Positions 16,349 through 29,339 of a stretch of 64,000 nucleotides of DNA are shown in pieces. The notes beneath the pieces were generated by a model. That model worked only from the letters and a program-made list of their open reading frames with translations. It did not search any database and had not been told where the DNA came from. The translations under genes were made by a program, and so were the position numbers. Source of the DNA: Aphelocoma coerulescens (Eukaryota; Chordata; Aves; Passeriformes; Corvidae); assembly GCF_041296385.1 (NCBI RefSeq), contig NW_027183507.1, positions 1-64,000 on the forward strand, read 5' to 3'. Every line of letters starts with the position of its first letter. The first letter of the stretch is position 1.

Positions 16349-18500
16349 GCTGTGTCAAAATGGCCGCTGGCTTCCACGAGCCCCCGCAGTGTCCCAGTGG
16401 GCCCGTGGCTTTAGGAGTGGGTGGCTGGGAGTTGGTGCCCCACCAGCAGCTGGGGGAGAAGCAGCAGGGACTGTGTGAGGACAGTGCCATGGCCACTTGT
16501 GTGGCCACTGGTGTCTCTGTGCCAGGCACAGCCGTGGTGTGTAACACCGGCTCCGGGTCCTTTGGCTGTGCAGGTGGCAGTCACGGCCTGGAGCAGGGCT
16601 GCTCCCGGGGGACAGCCTGGGGCAGGAGGCTGCTGGAGATTCATTCCCCACACGCTGCAGCTCCTTGTCATGAGGTGCTCGGAGTGATTGGAAAGGCTGT
16701 TGGCAGCAGGCAGTTCTCTGGGTTCGAGCTGTGGAGCTGTCAGCGGGAATGCAAAGGCCAAGCTGGTGAGCCTTTTGTCCTGGTGCCTTTAGTGTGTGAG
16801 CAGTCCCTGGTGCCATTGTCTTTGGATCCTGAGTGTGGGAGAGGCAAGGCTTAGGATGGTGCGTAGAGCTGAGAAGGAAAGTGCCGAGAGCAGCGTGTGT
16901 GCTGCTGCTTTGAGGGGTGCAGTTGAAGTTGTAGGCAGCAAGAGCTTTCTCAGCTGGCCCTTTTGTGAGCTCTGCTTTTGCCAGATGACTTCCATCTTAC
17001 CCTCTTACCATCTTAGCCTCTCATTTTTGCATATCCCAAACCCCCTTCCAAACATCCAGCAGCTGCTTGTAAAGAAGAAGTCCTAGAACAAAAAGCCAGT
17101 GCTGCCTTTCATAGCCCCTTTGCTGTCTATGAAGTAGAGGAAAGAAGCTAGTGAGACGCACTTTCTTTCTCAACTCCATAGAGCGCATCCTTCTCTCAAG
17201 GTGGCAGAGTCCTTGGCGGAAGTGAAGCATCTGCAGCTGCAGTTCAGACTGAGAGATGTGCCAGGACAGGAAACATTTGCTGACCTTCCCTGTTCCCTGT
17301 GCAACATGATTCTCGCATCCCAGTCACTTTCACACACCTTCGGTACCCCTGAGTCCAAGCAGCTAAAGCTCACAGAGACAGAAGTGTCAGGAAGGAAAAC
17401 ATTCCAAAAGACCCCCTTCTCTTATCAGCATATAAATTGTGCACAACAGGCTGCGGCACCGAACCTTCCTTCTCAGATAGACATGCCATCACACTTTTCA
17501 CTCTTGCAGCTCGGTTGAAAAGCTCCAGCAGCTGCTCCTGCAATAGCAAAAGGTTCTAGAAGTGAAAGCCAGTTTGGGGCTGCACCTTCTCCTTGCCGCA
17601 TGTAAGCCACACCAAACTCCCTGATGCACTCTGTCCTCCCCTTCTCAAAGGAGTAGACGGTGGCATCAGGACACACCTGTGTCCCAGCAGCTGGGTGCCC
17701 AGCCGGGAGCAGGAGCAGGGCTGGGGCTGCTCCCAAAGTTGCCCCGCCCCAATGCCAGAGCCGGACATATGCTGAGGGGGGGCTGGATCAGGCTTTATTG
17801 TCCAGCTGCATGCCAGGAGTGAGCACAAAATCTACCTGCATTCTCTGAAGCATGCCATCCTGGAGCAGAGCCATTGCCAAAGGAAGCCGTCAGCCCGTGC
17901 CAAGCCAGTGCCGGAGTGGGATCCTAGCAGCACCTGTGGAAGCCGGGAGAGAGGAGCCCACCTGGAGCAGGTTCGTGCAGGATTAATCATCCCGTGGCTT
18001 CCCACCAGGGTCCTGTTGCTTCCAAAAGGCCCCACAGTGTCACTGTGGCCCCTCGGTTCCACCAGGTTCCATAGCGTCACTGTGGTGCCCAGGGTTCCGT
18101 CAGCTTCGCCAGCATCCCTACAGTCTCCAGGGCTCCCCGAGCTTCTGTGGTGTCACAGTGGAGGCAGGGTTGCATCAGGTTCCATAGCATCAGCACGGTC
18201 TCCAGGGCTCCCAGAGGTTCTGTGGTGTCACAGAGGAGGCAGGGTTGCATCAGGTTCCATAGCATCACCACGGTCTCCAGGGCTCCAAGAGCTTCTGTGG
18301 TGTCACAGAGGAGGCAGGGTTGCATCAGGTTCCATAGCATCACCACGGTCTCCAGGGCTCCAAGAGCTTCTGTGGTGTCACAGAGGAGGCAGGGTTGCAT
18401 CAGGTTCCATAGCATCAGCACGGTCTCCAGGGCTCCCCTGAGCTTCTGTGGTGGTGTCACAGAGGAGCCAGGCTTCCTTGTAGTTCCCCAGCATCACAAA
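16349..18500. repeat. Satellite unit 1 (array edge, truncated and most diverged)
   Basis: It starts within the unit at GCTGTGTCAAAATGGCC and lacks the first ~50 bases. It has CCCCACCAGCAGCTGGG where other units have a shorter form, and a different set of 75-bp variants (four full copies). It carries the 8-bp insertion. Edge units diverge because they escape homogenisation. Confidence 0.93.
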
Positions 18501-20701
18501 GGCTCTCCTGGGAGCCACGGGTCACAAAGCACCGTGGGCTCTGTGCAGCCGCGCTGTGTCACAATGGCCGCTGGCTTCCACGAGCCCCCGCAGTGTCCCA
18601 GTGGGCCCCGTGGCTTTAGGAGTGGGTGGCTGGGAGTTGGTGCCAGCGGCTGGGGGAGCAGCAGCAGGGACTGTGTGTGGACAGTGCCATGGCCACTTGT
18701 GTGGCCACTGGTGTCTCTGTGCCAGGCACAGCCGTGGTGTGTAACACCGGCTCTGGGTCCTTTGGCTGTGCAGGTGGCAGTCACGGCCTGGAGCAGGGCT
18801 GCTCCCGGGGGACAGCCTGGGGCAGGAGGCTGCTGGAGATTCATTCCCCACACGCTGCAGCTCCTTGTCATGAGGTGCTCGGAGTGATTGGAAAGGCTGT
18901 TGGCAGCAGGCAGTTCTCTGGGTTCAAGCTGTGGAGCTGTCAGCGGGAATGCAAAGGCCAAGCTGGTGAGCCTTTTGTCCTGGTGCCTTTAGTGTGTGAG
19001 CAGTCCCTGGTGCCGTTGTCTTTGGATCCTGAGTGTGGGAGAGGCAAGGCTTAGGATGGTGCGTAGAGCTGAGAAGGAAAGTGCCGAGAGCAGCATGTGT
19101 GCTGCTGCTTTGAGGGGTGCAGTTGAAGTTGTAGGCAGCAAGAGCTTTCTCAGCTGGCCCTTTTGTGAGCTCTGCTTTTGCCAGATGACTTCCATCTTAC
19201 CCTCTTACCATCTTAGCCTCTCATTTTTGCATATCCCAAACCCCCTTCCAAACATCCAGCAGCTGCTTGTAAAGAAGAAGTCCTAGAACAAAAAGCCAGT
19301 GCTGCCTTTCATAGCCCCTTTGCTGTCTATGAAGTAGAGGAAAGAAGCTAGTGAGACGCACTTTCTTTCTCAACTCCATAGAGCGCATCCTTCTCTCAAG
19401 GTGGCAGAGTCCTTGGCGGAAGTGAAGCATCTGCAGCTGCAGTTCAGACTGAGAGATGTGCCAGGACAGGAAACATTTGCTGACCTTCCCTGTTCCCTGT
19501 GCAACATGATTCTCGCATCCCAGTCACTTTCACATACCTTCGGTATCCCTGAGTCCAAGCAGCTAAAGCTCACAGAGACAGAAGTGTCAGGAAGGAAAAC
19601 GTTGCAAAAGCACCCCCTTCTCTTATCAGCATATAAATTGTGCACAACAGGCTGCGGCACCGAACCTTCCTTCTCAGATAGACATGCCATCACACTTTTC
19701 ACTCTTGCAGCTCGGTTGAAAAGCTCCAGCAGCTGCTCCCGCAATAGCAAAAGGTTCTAGAAGTGAAAGCCAGTTTGGGGCTGCACCTTCTCCTTGCCGC
19801 ATGTAAGCCACACCAAACTCCCTGATGCACTCTGTCCTCCCCTTCTCAAAGGAGTAGACGGTGGCATCAGGACACACCTGTGTCCCAGCAGCTGGGTGCC
19901 CAGCCGGGAGCAGGAGCAGGGCTGGGGCTGCTCCCAAAGTTGCCCCGCCCCAATGCCAGAGCCGGACATATGCTGAGGGGGGGCTGGATCAGGCTTTATT
20001 GTCCAGCTGCATGCCAGGAGTGAGCACAAAATCTACCTGCATTCTCTGCAGCATGCCATCCTGGAGCAGAGCCATTGCCAAAGGAAGCCGTCAGCCCGTG
20101 CCAAGCCAGTGCCGGAGTGGGATCCTAGCAGCACCTGTGGAAGCCGGGAGAGAGGAGCCCACCTGGAGCAGGTTCGTGCAGGATTAATCATCCCGTGGCT
20201 TCCCACCAGGGTCCTGTTGCTTCCAAAAGGCCCCACAGTGTCACTGTGGCCCCTCGGTTCCACCAGGTTCCATAGCGTCACTGTGGTGCCCAGGGTTCCG
20301 TCAGCTTCGCCAGCATCCCCACGGTCTGCAGAGCTCCCCGAGCTTCTGTGGTGTCACAGTGGAGGCAGGGTTGCATCAGGTTCCATAGCATCAGCACGGT
20401 CTCCAGGGCTCCCAGAGGTTCTGTGGTGTCACAGTGGAGGCAGGGTTGCATCAGGTTCCATAGCATCACCACAGTCTCCAGGGCTCCCTGAGCTTCTGTG
20501 GTGTCACAGTGGAGGCAGGGTTGCATCAGGTTCCATAGCATCAGCACGGTCTCCAGGGCTCCCAGAGGTTCTGTGGTGTCACAGAGGAGGCAGGGTTGCA
20601 TCAGGTTCCATAGCATCAGCACGGTCTCCAGGGCTCCCCTGAGCTTCTGTGGTGGTGTCACAGAGGAGCCAGGCTTCCTTGTAGTTCCCCAGCATCACAA
20701 A
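18501..20701. repeat. Satellite unit 2 (2,201 bp)
   Basis: Four 75-bp subrepeats, 8-bp GCTGCAGC present, GCATGTGTG variant. Confidence 0.95.
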
Positions 20702-22827
20702 GGCTCTCCTGGGAGCCACGGGTCACAAAGCACCGTGGGCTCTGTGCAGCCCCGCTGTGTCACAATGGCCGCTGGCTTCCACGAGCCCCCGCAGTGTCCC
20801 AGTGGGCCCCGTGGCTTTAGGAGTGGGTGGCTGGGAGTTGGTGCCAGCGGCTGGGGGAGCAGCAGCAGGGACTGTGTGTGGACAGTGCCATGGCCACTTG
20901 TGTGGCCACTGGTGTCTCTGTGCCAGGCACAGCCGTGGTGTGTAACACCGGCTCTGGGTCCTTTGGCTGTGCAGGTGGCAGTCACGGCCTGGAGCAGGGC
21001 TGCTCCCGGGGGACAGCCTGGGGCAGGAGGCTGCTGGAGATTCATTCCCCACACGCTGCAGCTCCTTGTCATGAGGTGCTCGGAGTGATTGGAAAGGCTG
21101 TTGGCAGCAGGCAGTTCTCTGGGTTCAAGCTGTGGAGCTGTCAGCGGGAATGCAAAGGCCAAGCTGGTGAGCCTTTTGTCCTGGTGCCTTTAGTGTGTGA
21201 GCAGTCCCTGGTGCCGTTGTCTTTGGATCCTGAGTGTGGGAGAGGCAAGGCTTAGGATGGTGCGTAGAGCTGAGAAGGAAAGTGCCGAGAGCAGCATGTG
21301 TGCTGCTGCTTTGAGGGGTGCAGTTGAAGTTGTAGGCAGCAAGAGCTTTCTCAGCTGGCCCTTTTGTGAGCTCTGCTTTTGCCAGATGACTTCCATCTTA
21401 CCCTCTTACCATCTTAGCCTCTCATTTTTGCATATCCCAAACCCCCTTCCAAACATCCAGCAGCTGCTTGTAAAGAAGAAGTCCTAGAACAAAAAGCCAG
21501 TGCTGCCTTTCATAGCCCCTTTGCTGTCTATGAAGTAGAGGAAAGAAGCTAGTGAGACGCACTTTCTTTCTCAACTCCATAGAGCGCATCCTTCTCTCAA
21601 GGTGGCAGAGTCCTTGGCGGAAGTGAAGCATCTGCAGCTGCAGTTCAGACTGAGAGATGTGCCAGGACAGGAAACATTTGCTGACCTTCCCTGTTCCCTG
21701 TGCAACATGATTCTCGCATCCCAGTCACTTTCACATACCTTCGGTATCCCTGAGTCCAAGCAGCTAAAGCTCACAGAGACAGAAGTGTCAGGAAGGAAAA
21801 CGTTCCAAAAGCACCCCCTTCTCTTATCAGCATATAAATTGTGCACAACAGGCTGCGGCACCGAACCTTCCTTCTCAGATAGACATGCCATCACACTTTT
21901 CACTCTTGCAGCTCGGTTGAAAAGCTCCAGCAGCTGCTCCCGCAATAGCAAAAGGTTCTAGAAGTGAAAGCCAGTTTGGGGCTGCACCTTCTCCTTGCCG
22001 CATGTAAGCCACACCAAACTCCCTGATGCACTCTGTCCTCCCCTTCTCAAAGGAGTAGACGGTGGCATCAGGACACACCTGTGTCCCAGCAGCTGGGTGC
22101 CCAGCCGGGAGCAGGAGCAGGGCTGGGGCTGCTCCCAAAGTTGCCCCGCCCCAATGCCAGAGCCGGACATATGCTGAGGGGGGGCTGGATCAGGCTTTAT
22201 TGTCCAGCTGCATGCCAGGAGTGAGCACAAAATCTACCTGCATTCTCTGCAGCATGCCATCCTGGAGCAGAGCCATTGCCAAAGGAAGCCATCAGCCCGT
22301 GCCAAGCCAGTGCCGGAGTGGGATCCTAGCAGCACCTGTGGAAGCCGGGAGAGAGGAGCCCACCTGGAGCAGGTTCGTGCAGGATTAATCATCCCGTGGC
22401 TTCCCACCAGGGTCCTGTTGCTTCCAAAAGGCCCCACAGTGTCACTGTGGCCCCTCGGTTCCACCAGGTTCCATAGCGTCACTGTGGTGCCCAGGGTTCC
22501 GTCAGCTTCGCCAGCATCCCCACGGTCTGCAGAGCTCCCCGAGCTTCTGTGGTGTCACAGTGGAGGCAGGGTTGCATCAGGTTCCATAGCATCAGCACGG
22601 TCTCCAGGGCTCCCAGAGGTTCTGTGGTGTCACAGTGGAGGCAGGGTTGCATCAGGTTCCATAGCATCACCACAGTCTCCAGGGCTCCCTGAGCTTCTGT
22701 GGTGTCACAGTGGAGGCAGGGTTGCATCAGGTTCCATAGCATCAGCACGGTCTCCAGGGCTCCCCTGAGCTTCTGTGGTGGTGTCACAGAGGAGCCAGGC
22801 TTCCTTGTAGTTCCCCAGCATCACAAA
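20702..22827. repeat. Satellite unit 3 (2,126 bp)
   Basis: Three subrepeats, 8-bp insertion present. Together with unit 4 it forms a 4,319-bp pair. Confidence 0.95.
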
Positions 22828-25020
22828 GGCTCTCCTGGGAGCCACGGGTCACAAAGCGCCGTGGGCTCTGTGCAGCCCCGCTGTGTCACAATGGCCGCTG
22901 GCTTCCACGAGCCCCCGCAGTGTCCCAGTGGGCCCCGTGGCTTTAGGAGTGGGTGGCTGGGAGTTGGTGCCAGCGGCTGGGGGAGCAGCAGCAGGGACTG
23001 TGTGTGGACAGTGCCATGGCCACTTGTGTGGCCACTGGTGTCTCTGTGCCAGGCACAGCCGTGGTGTGTAACACCGGCTCTGGGTCCTTTGGCTGTGCAG
23101 GTGGCAGTCACGGCCTGGAGCAGGGCTGCTCCCGGGGGACAGCCTGGGGCAGGAGGCTGCTGGAGATTCATTCCCCACACTCCTTGTCATGAGGTGCTCA
23201 GAGTGATTGGAAAGGCTGTTGGCAGCAGGCAGTTCTCTGGGTTCAAGCTGTGGAGCTGTCAGCGGGAATGCAAAGGCCAAGCTGGTGAGCCTTTTGTCCT
23301 GGTGCCTTTAGTGTGTGAGCAGTCCCTGGTGCCGTTGTCTTTGGATCCTGAGTGTGGGAGAGGCAAGGCTTAGGATGGTGCGTAGAGCTGAGAAGGAAAG
23401 TGCCGAGAGCAGCGTGTGTGCTGCTGCTTTGAGGGGTGCAGTTGAAGTTGTAGGCAGCAAGAGCTTTCTCAGCTGGCCCTTTTGTGAGCTCTGCTTTTGC
23501 CAGATGACTTCCATCTTACCCTCTTACCATCTTAGCCTCTCATTTTTGCATATCCCAAACCCCCTTCCAAACATCCAGCAGCTGCTTGTAAAGAAGAAGT
23601 CCTAGAACAAAAAGCCAGTGCTGCCTTTCATAGCCCCTTTGCTGTCTATGAAGTAGAGGAAAGAAGCTAGTGAGACGCACTTTCTTTCTCAACTCCATAG
23701 AGCGCATCCTTCTCTCAAGGTGGCAGAGTCCTTGGCGGAAGTGAAGCATCTGCAGCTGCAGTTCAGACTGAGAGATGTGCCAGGACAGGAAACATTTGCT
23801 GACCTTCCCTGTTCCCTGTGCAACATGATTCTCGCATCCCAGTCACTTTCACATACCTTCGGTATCCCTGAGTCCAAGCAGCTAAAGCTCACAGAGACAG
23901 AAGTGTCAGGAAGGAAAACGTTCCAAAAGCACCCCCTTCTCTTATCAGCATATAAATTGTGCACAACAGGCTGCGGCACCGAACCTTCCTTCTCAGATAG
24001 ACATGCCATCACACTTTTCACTCTTGCAGCTCGGTTGAAAAGCTCCAGCAGCTGCTCCCGCAATAGCAAAAGGTTCTAGAAGTGAAAGCCAGTTTGGGGC
24101 TGCACCTTCTCCTTGCCGCATGTAAGCCACACCAAACTCCCTGATGCACTCTGTCCTCCCCTTCTCAAAGGAGTAGACGGTGGCATCAGGACACACCTGT
24201 GTCCCAGCAGCTGGGTGCCCAGCCGGGAGCAGGAGCAGGGCTGGGGCTGCTCCCAAAGTTGCCCCGCCCCAATGCCAGAGCCGGACATATGCTGAGGGGG
24301 GGCTGGATCAGGCTTTATTGTCCAGCTGCATGCCAGGAGTGAGCACAAAATCTACCTGCATTCTCTGCAGCATGCCATCCTGGAGCAGAGCCATTGCCAA
24401 AGGAAGCCGTCAGCCCGTGCCAAGCCAGTGCCGGAGTGGGATCCTAGCAGCACCTGTGGAAGCCGGGAGAGAGGAGCCCACCTGGAGCAGGTTCGTGCAG
24501 GATTAATCATCCCGTGGCTTCCCACCAGGGTCCTGTTGCTTCCAAAAGGCCCCACAGTGTCACTGTGGCCCCTCGGTTCCACCAGGTTCCATAGCGTCAC
24601 TGTGGTGCCCAGGGTTCCGTCAGCTTCGCCAGCATCCCCACGGTCTGCAGAGCTCCCCGAGCTTCTGTGGTGTCACAGTGGAGGCAGGGTTGCATCAGGT
24701 TCCATAGCATCAGCACGGTCTCCAGGGCTCCCAGAGGTTCTGTGGTGTCACAGTGGAGGCAGGGTTGCATCAGGTTCCATAGCATCACCACAGTCTCCAG
24801 GGCTCCCTGAGCTTCTGTGGTGTCACAGTGGAGGCAGGGTTGCATCAGGTTCCATAGCATCAGCACGGTCTCCAGGGCTCCCAGAGGTTCTGTGGTGTCA
24901 CAGAGGAGGCAGGGTTGCATCAGGTTCCATAGCATCAGCACGGTCTCCAGGGCTCCCCTGAGCTTCTGTGGTGGTGTCACAGAGGAGCCAGGCTTCCTTG
25001 TAGTTCCCCAGCATCACAAA
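22828..25020. repeat. Satellite unit 4 (2,193 bp)
   Basis: Four subrepeats, 8-bp insertion absent, GCGTGTGTG variant. Confidence 0.95.
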
Positions 25021-27146
25021 GGCTCTCCTGGGAGCCACGGGTCACAAAGCACCGTGGGCTCTGTGCAGCCCCGCTGTGTCACAATGGCCGCTGGCTTCCA
25101 CGAGCCCCCGCAGTGTCCCAGTGGGCCCCGTGGCTTTAGGAGTGGGTGGCTGGGAGTTGGTGCCAGCGGCTGGGGGAGCAGCAGCAGGGACTGTGTGTGG
25201 ACAGTGCCATGGCCACTTGTGTGGCCACTGGTGTCTCTGTGCCAGGCACAGCCGTGGTGTGTAACACCGGCTCTGGGTCCTTTGGCTGTGCAGGTGGCAG
25301 TCACGGCCTGGAGCAGGGCTGCTCCCGGGGGACAGCCTGGGGCAGGAGGCTGCTGGAGATTCATTCCCCACACGCTGCAGCTCCTTGTCATGAGGTGCTC
25401 GGAGTGATTGGAAAGGCTGTTGGCAGCAGGCAGTTCTCTGGGTTCAAGCTGTGGAGCTGTCAGCGGGAATGCAAAGGCCAAGCTGGTGAGCCTTTTGTCC
25501 TGGTGCCTTTAGTGTGTGAGCAGTCCCTGGTGCCGTTGTCTTTGGATCCTGAGTGTGGGAGAGGCAAGGCTTAGGATGGTGCGTAGAGCTGAGAAGGAAA
25601 GTGCCGAGAGCAGCATGTGTGCTGCTGCTTTGAGGGGTGCAGTTGAAGTTGTAGGCAGCAAGAGCTTTCTCAGCTGGCCCTTTTGTGAGCTCTGCTTTTG
25701 CCAGATGACTTCCATCTTACCCTCTTACCATCTTAGCCTCTCATTTTTGCATATCCCAAACCCCCTTCCAAACATCCAGCAGCTGCTTGTAAAGAAGAAG
25801 TCCTAGAACAAAAAGCCAGTGCTGCCTTTCATAGCCCCTTTGCTGTCTATGAAGTAGAGGAAAGAAGCTAGTGAGACGCACTTTCTTTCTCAACTCCATA
25901 GAGCGCATCCTTCTCTCAAGGTGGCAGAGTCCTTGGCGGAAGTGAAGCATCTGCAGCTGCAGTTCAGACTGAGAGATGTGCCAGGACAGGAAACATTTGC
26001 TGACCTTCCCTGTTCCCTGTGCAACATGATTCTCGCATCCCAGTCACTTTCACATACCTTCGGTATCCCTGAGTCCAAGCAGCTAAAGCTCACAGAGACA
26101 GAAGTGTCAGGAAGGAAAACGTTGCAAAAGCACCCCCTTCTCTTATCAGCATATAAATTGTGCACAACAGGCTGCGGCACCGAACCTTCCTTCTCAGATA
26201 GACATGCCATCACACTTTTCACTCTTGCAGCTCGGTTGAAAAGCTCCAGCAGCTGCTCCCGCAATAGCAAAAGGTTCTAGAAGTGAAAGCCAGTTTGGGG
26301 CTGCACCTTCTCCTTGCCGCATGTAAGCCACACCAAACTCCCTGATGCACTCTGTCCTCCCCTTCTCAAAGGAGTAGACGGTGGCATCAGGACACACCTG
26401 TGTCCCAGCAGCTGGGTGCCCAGCCGGGAGCAGGAGCAGGGCTGGGGCTGCTCCCAAAGTTGCCCCGCCCCAATGCCAGAGCCGGACATATGCTGAGGGG
26501 GGGCTGGATCAGGCTTTATTGTCCAGCTGCATGCCAGGAGTGAGCACAAAATCTACCTGCATTCTCTGCAGCATGCCATCCTGGAGCAGAGCCATTGCCA
26601 AAGGAAGCCATCAGCCCGTGCCAAGCCAGTGCCGGAGTGGGATCCTAGCAGCACCTGTGGAAGCCGGGAGAGAGGAGCCCACCTGGAGCAGGTTCGTGCA
26701 GGATTAATCATCCCGTGGCTTCCCACCAGGGTCCTGTTGCTTCCAAAAGGCCCCACAGTGTCACTGTGGCCCCTCGGTTCCACCAGGTTCCATAGCGTCA
26801 CTGTGGTGCCCAGGGTTCCGTCAGCTTCGCCAGCATCCCCACGGTCTGCAGAGCTCCCCGAGCTTCTGTGGTGTCACAGTGGAGGCAGGGTTGCATCAGG
26901 TTCCATAGCATCAGCACGGTCTCCAGGGCTCCCAGAGGTTCTGTGGTGTCACAGTGGAGGCAGGGTTGCATCAGGTTCCATAGCATCACCACAGTCTCCA
27001 GGGCTCCCTGAGCTTCTGTGGTGTCACAGTGGAGGCAGGGTTGCATCAGGTTCCATAGCATCAGCACGGTCTCCAGGGCTCCCCTGAGCTTCTGTGGTGG
27101 TGTCACAGAGGAGCCAGGCTTCCTTGTAGTTCCCCAGCATCACAAA
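25021..27146. repeat. Satellite unit 5 (2,126 bp)
   Basis: Three subrepeats with the 8-bp insertion, as in unit 3. It shares with unit 3 the GCCATCAGCCC variant near the subrepeats but differs at the CGTTGCAAAAG site. Confidence 0.95.
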
Positions 27147-29339
27147 GGCTCTCCTGGGAGCCACGGGTCACAAAGCACCGTGGGCTCTGTGCAGCCCCGC
27201 TGTGTCACAATGGCCGCTGGCTTCCACGAGCCCCCGCAGTGTCCCAGTGGGCCCCGTGGCTTTAGGAGTGGGTGGCTGGGAGTTGGTGCCAGCGGCTGGG
27301 GGAGCAGCAGCAGGGACTGTGTGTGGACAGTGCCATGGCCACTTGTGTGGCCACTGGTGTCTCTGTGCCAGGCACAGCCGTGGTGTGTAACACCGGCTCT
27401 GGGTCCTTTGGCTGTGCAGGTGGCAGTCACGGCCTGGAGCAGGGCTGCTCCCGGGGGACAGCCTGGGGCAGGAGGCTGCTGGAGATTCATTCCCCACACT
27501 CCTTGTCATGAGGTGCTCAGAGTGATTGGAAAGGCTGTTGGCAGCAGGCAGTTCTCTGGGTTCAAGCTGTGGAGCTGTCAGCGGGAATGCAAAGGCCAAG
27601 CTGGTGAGCCTTTTGTCCTGGTGCCTTTAGTGTGTGAGCAGTCCCTGGTGCCGTTGTCTTTGGATCCTGAGTGTGGGAGAGGCAAGGCTTAGGATGGTGC
27701 GTAGAGCTGAGAAGGAAAGTGCCGAGAGCAGCGTGTGTGCTGCTGCTTTGAGGGGTGCAGTTGAAGTTGTAGGCAGCAAGAGCTTTCTCAGCTGGCCCTT
27801 TTGTGAGCTCTGCTTTTGCCAGATGACTTCCATCTTACCCTCTTACCATCTTAGCCTCTCATTTTTGCATATCCCAAACCCCCTTCCAAACATCCAGCAG
27901 CTGCTTGTAAAGAAGAAGTCCTAGAACAAAAAGCCAGTGCTGCCTTTCATAGCCCCTTTGCTGTCTATGAAGTAGAGGAAAGAAGCTAGTGAGACGCACT
28001 TTCTTTCTCAACTCCATAGAGCACATCCTTCTCTCAAGGTGGCAGAGTCCTTGGCGGAAGTGAAGCATCTGCAGCTGCAGTTCAGACTGAGAGATGTGCC
28101 AGGACAGGAAACATTTGCTGACCTTCCCTGTTCCCTGTGCAACATGATTCTCGCATCCCAGTCACTTTCACATACCTTCGGTATCCCTGAGTCCAAGCAG
28201 CTAAAGCTCACAGAGACAGAAGTGTCAGGAAGGAAAACGTTGCAAAAGCACCCCCTTCTCTTATCAGCATATAAATTGTGCACAACAGGCTGCGGCACCG
28301 AACCTTCCTTCTCAGATAGACATGCCATCACACTTTTCACTCTTGCAGCTCGGTTGAAAAGCTCCAGCAGCTGCTCCCGCAATAGCAAAAGGTTCTAGAA
28401 GTGAAAGCCAGTTTGGGGCTGCACCTTCTCCTTGCCGCATGTAAGCCACACCAAACTCCCTGATGCACTCTGTCCTCCCCTTCTCAAAGGAGTAGACGGT
28501 GGCATCAGGACACACCTGTGTCCCAGCAGCTGGGTGCCCAGCCGGGAGCAGGAGCAGGGCTGGGGCTGCTCCCAAAGTTGCCCCGCCCCAATGCCAGAGC
28601 CGGACATATGCTGAGGGGGGGCTGGATCAGGCTTTATTGTCCAGCTGCATGCCAGGAGTGAGCACAAAATCTACCTGCATTCTCTGCAGCATGCCATCCT
28701 GGAGCAGAGCCATTGCCAAAGGAAGCCGTGAGCCCGTGCCAAGCCAGTGCCGGAGTGGGATCCTAGCAGCACCTGTGGAAGCCGGGAGAGAGGAGCCCAC
28801 CTGGAGCAGGTTCGTGCAGGATTAATCATCCCGTGGCTTCCCACCAGGGTCCTGTTGCTTCCAAAAGGCCCCACAGTGTCACTGTGGCCCCTCGGTTCCA
28901 CCAGGTTCCATAGCGTCACTGTGGTGCCCAGGGTTCCGTCAGCTTCGCCAGCATCCCCACGGTCTGCAGAGCTCCCCGAGCTTCTGTGGTGTCACAGTGG
29001 AGGCAGGGTTGCATCAGGTTCCATAGCATCAGCACGGTCTCCAGGGCTCCCAGAGGTTCTGTGGTGTCACAGTGGAGGCAGGGTTGCATCAGGTTCCATA
29101 GCATCACCACAGTCTCCAGGGCTCCCTGAGCTTCTGTGGTGTCACAGTGGAGGCAGGGTTGCATCAGGTTCCATAGCATCAGCACGGTCTCCAGGGCTCC
29201 CAGAGGTTCTGTGGTGTCACAGAGGAGGCAGGGTTGCATCAGGTTCCATAGCATCAGCACGGTCTCCAGGGCTCCCCTGAGCTTCTGTGGTGGTGTCACA
29301 GAGGAGCCAGGCTTCCTTGTAGTTCCCCAGCATCACAAA
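27147..29339. repeat. Satellite unit 6 (2,193 bp)
   Basis: Four subrepeats, no 8-bp insertion. It has the GCCGTGAGCCC variant later found in the composite units. Confidence 0.95.

Noticed and set aside
16360..16854. Possible gene in the first part of each satellite unit (frames of 140-270 codons)
   Set aside because: The 8-bp indel shifts or fuses these frames between neighbouring units, so no protein is conserved across the array.
17908..18460. Long open frames on both strands across the 75-bp subrepeats, with 25-residue protein repeats
   Set aside because: 75 is a multiple of three, so frames stay open automatically; lengths change with subrepeat number, several frames are open at once, and there is no start context or known domain.
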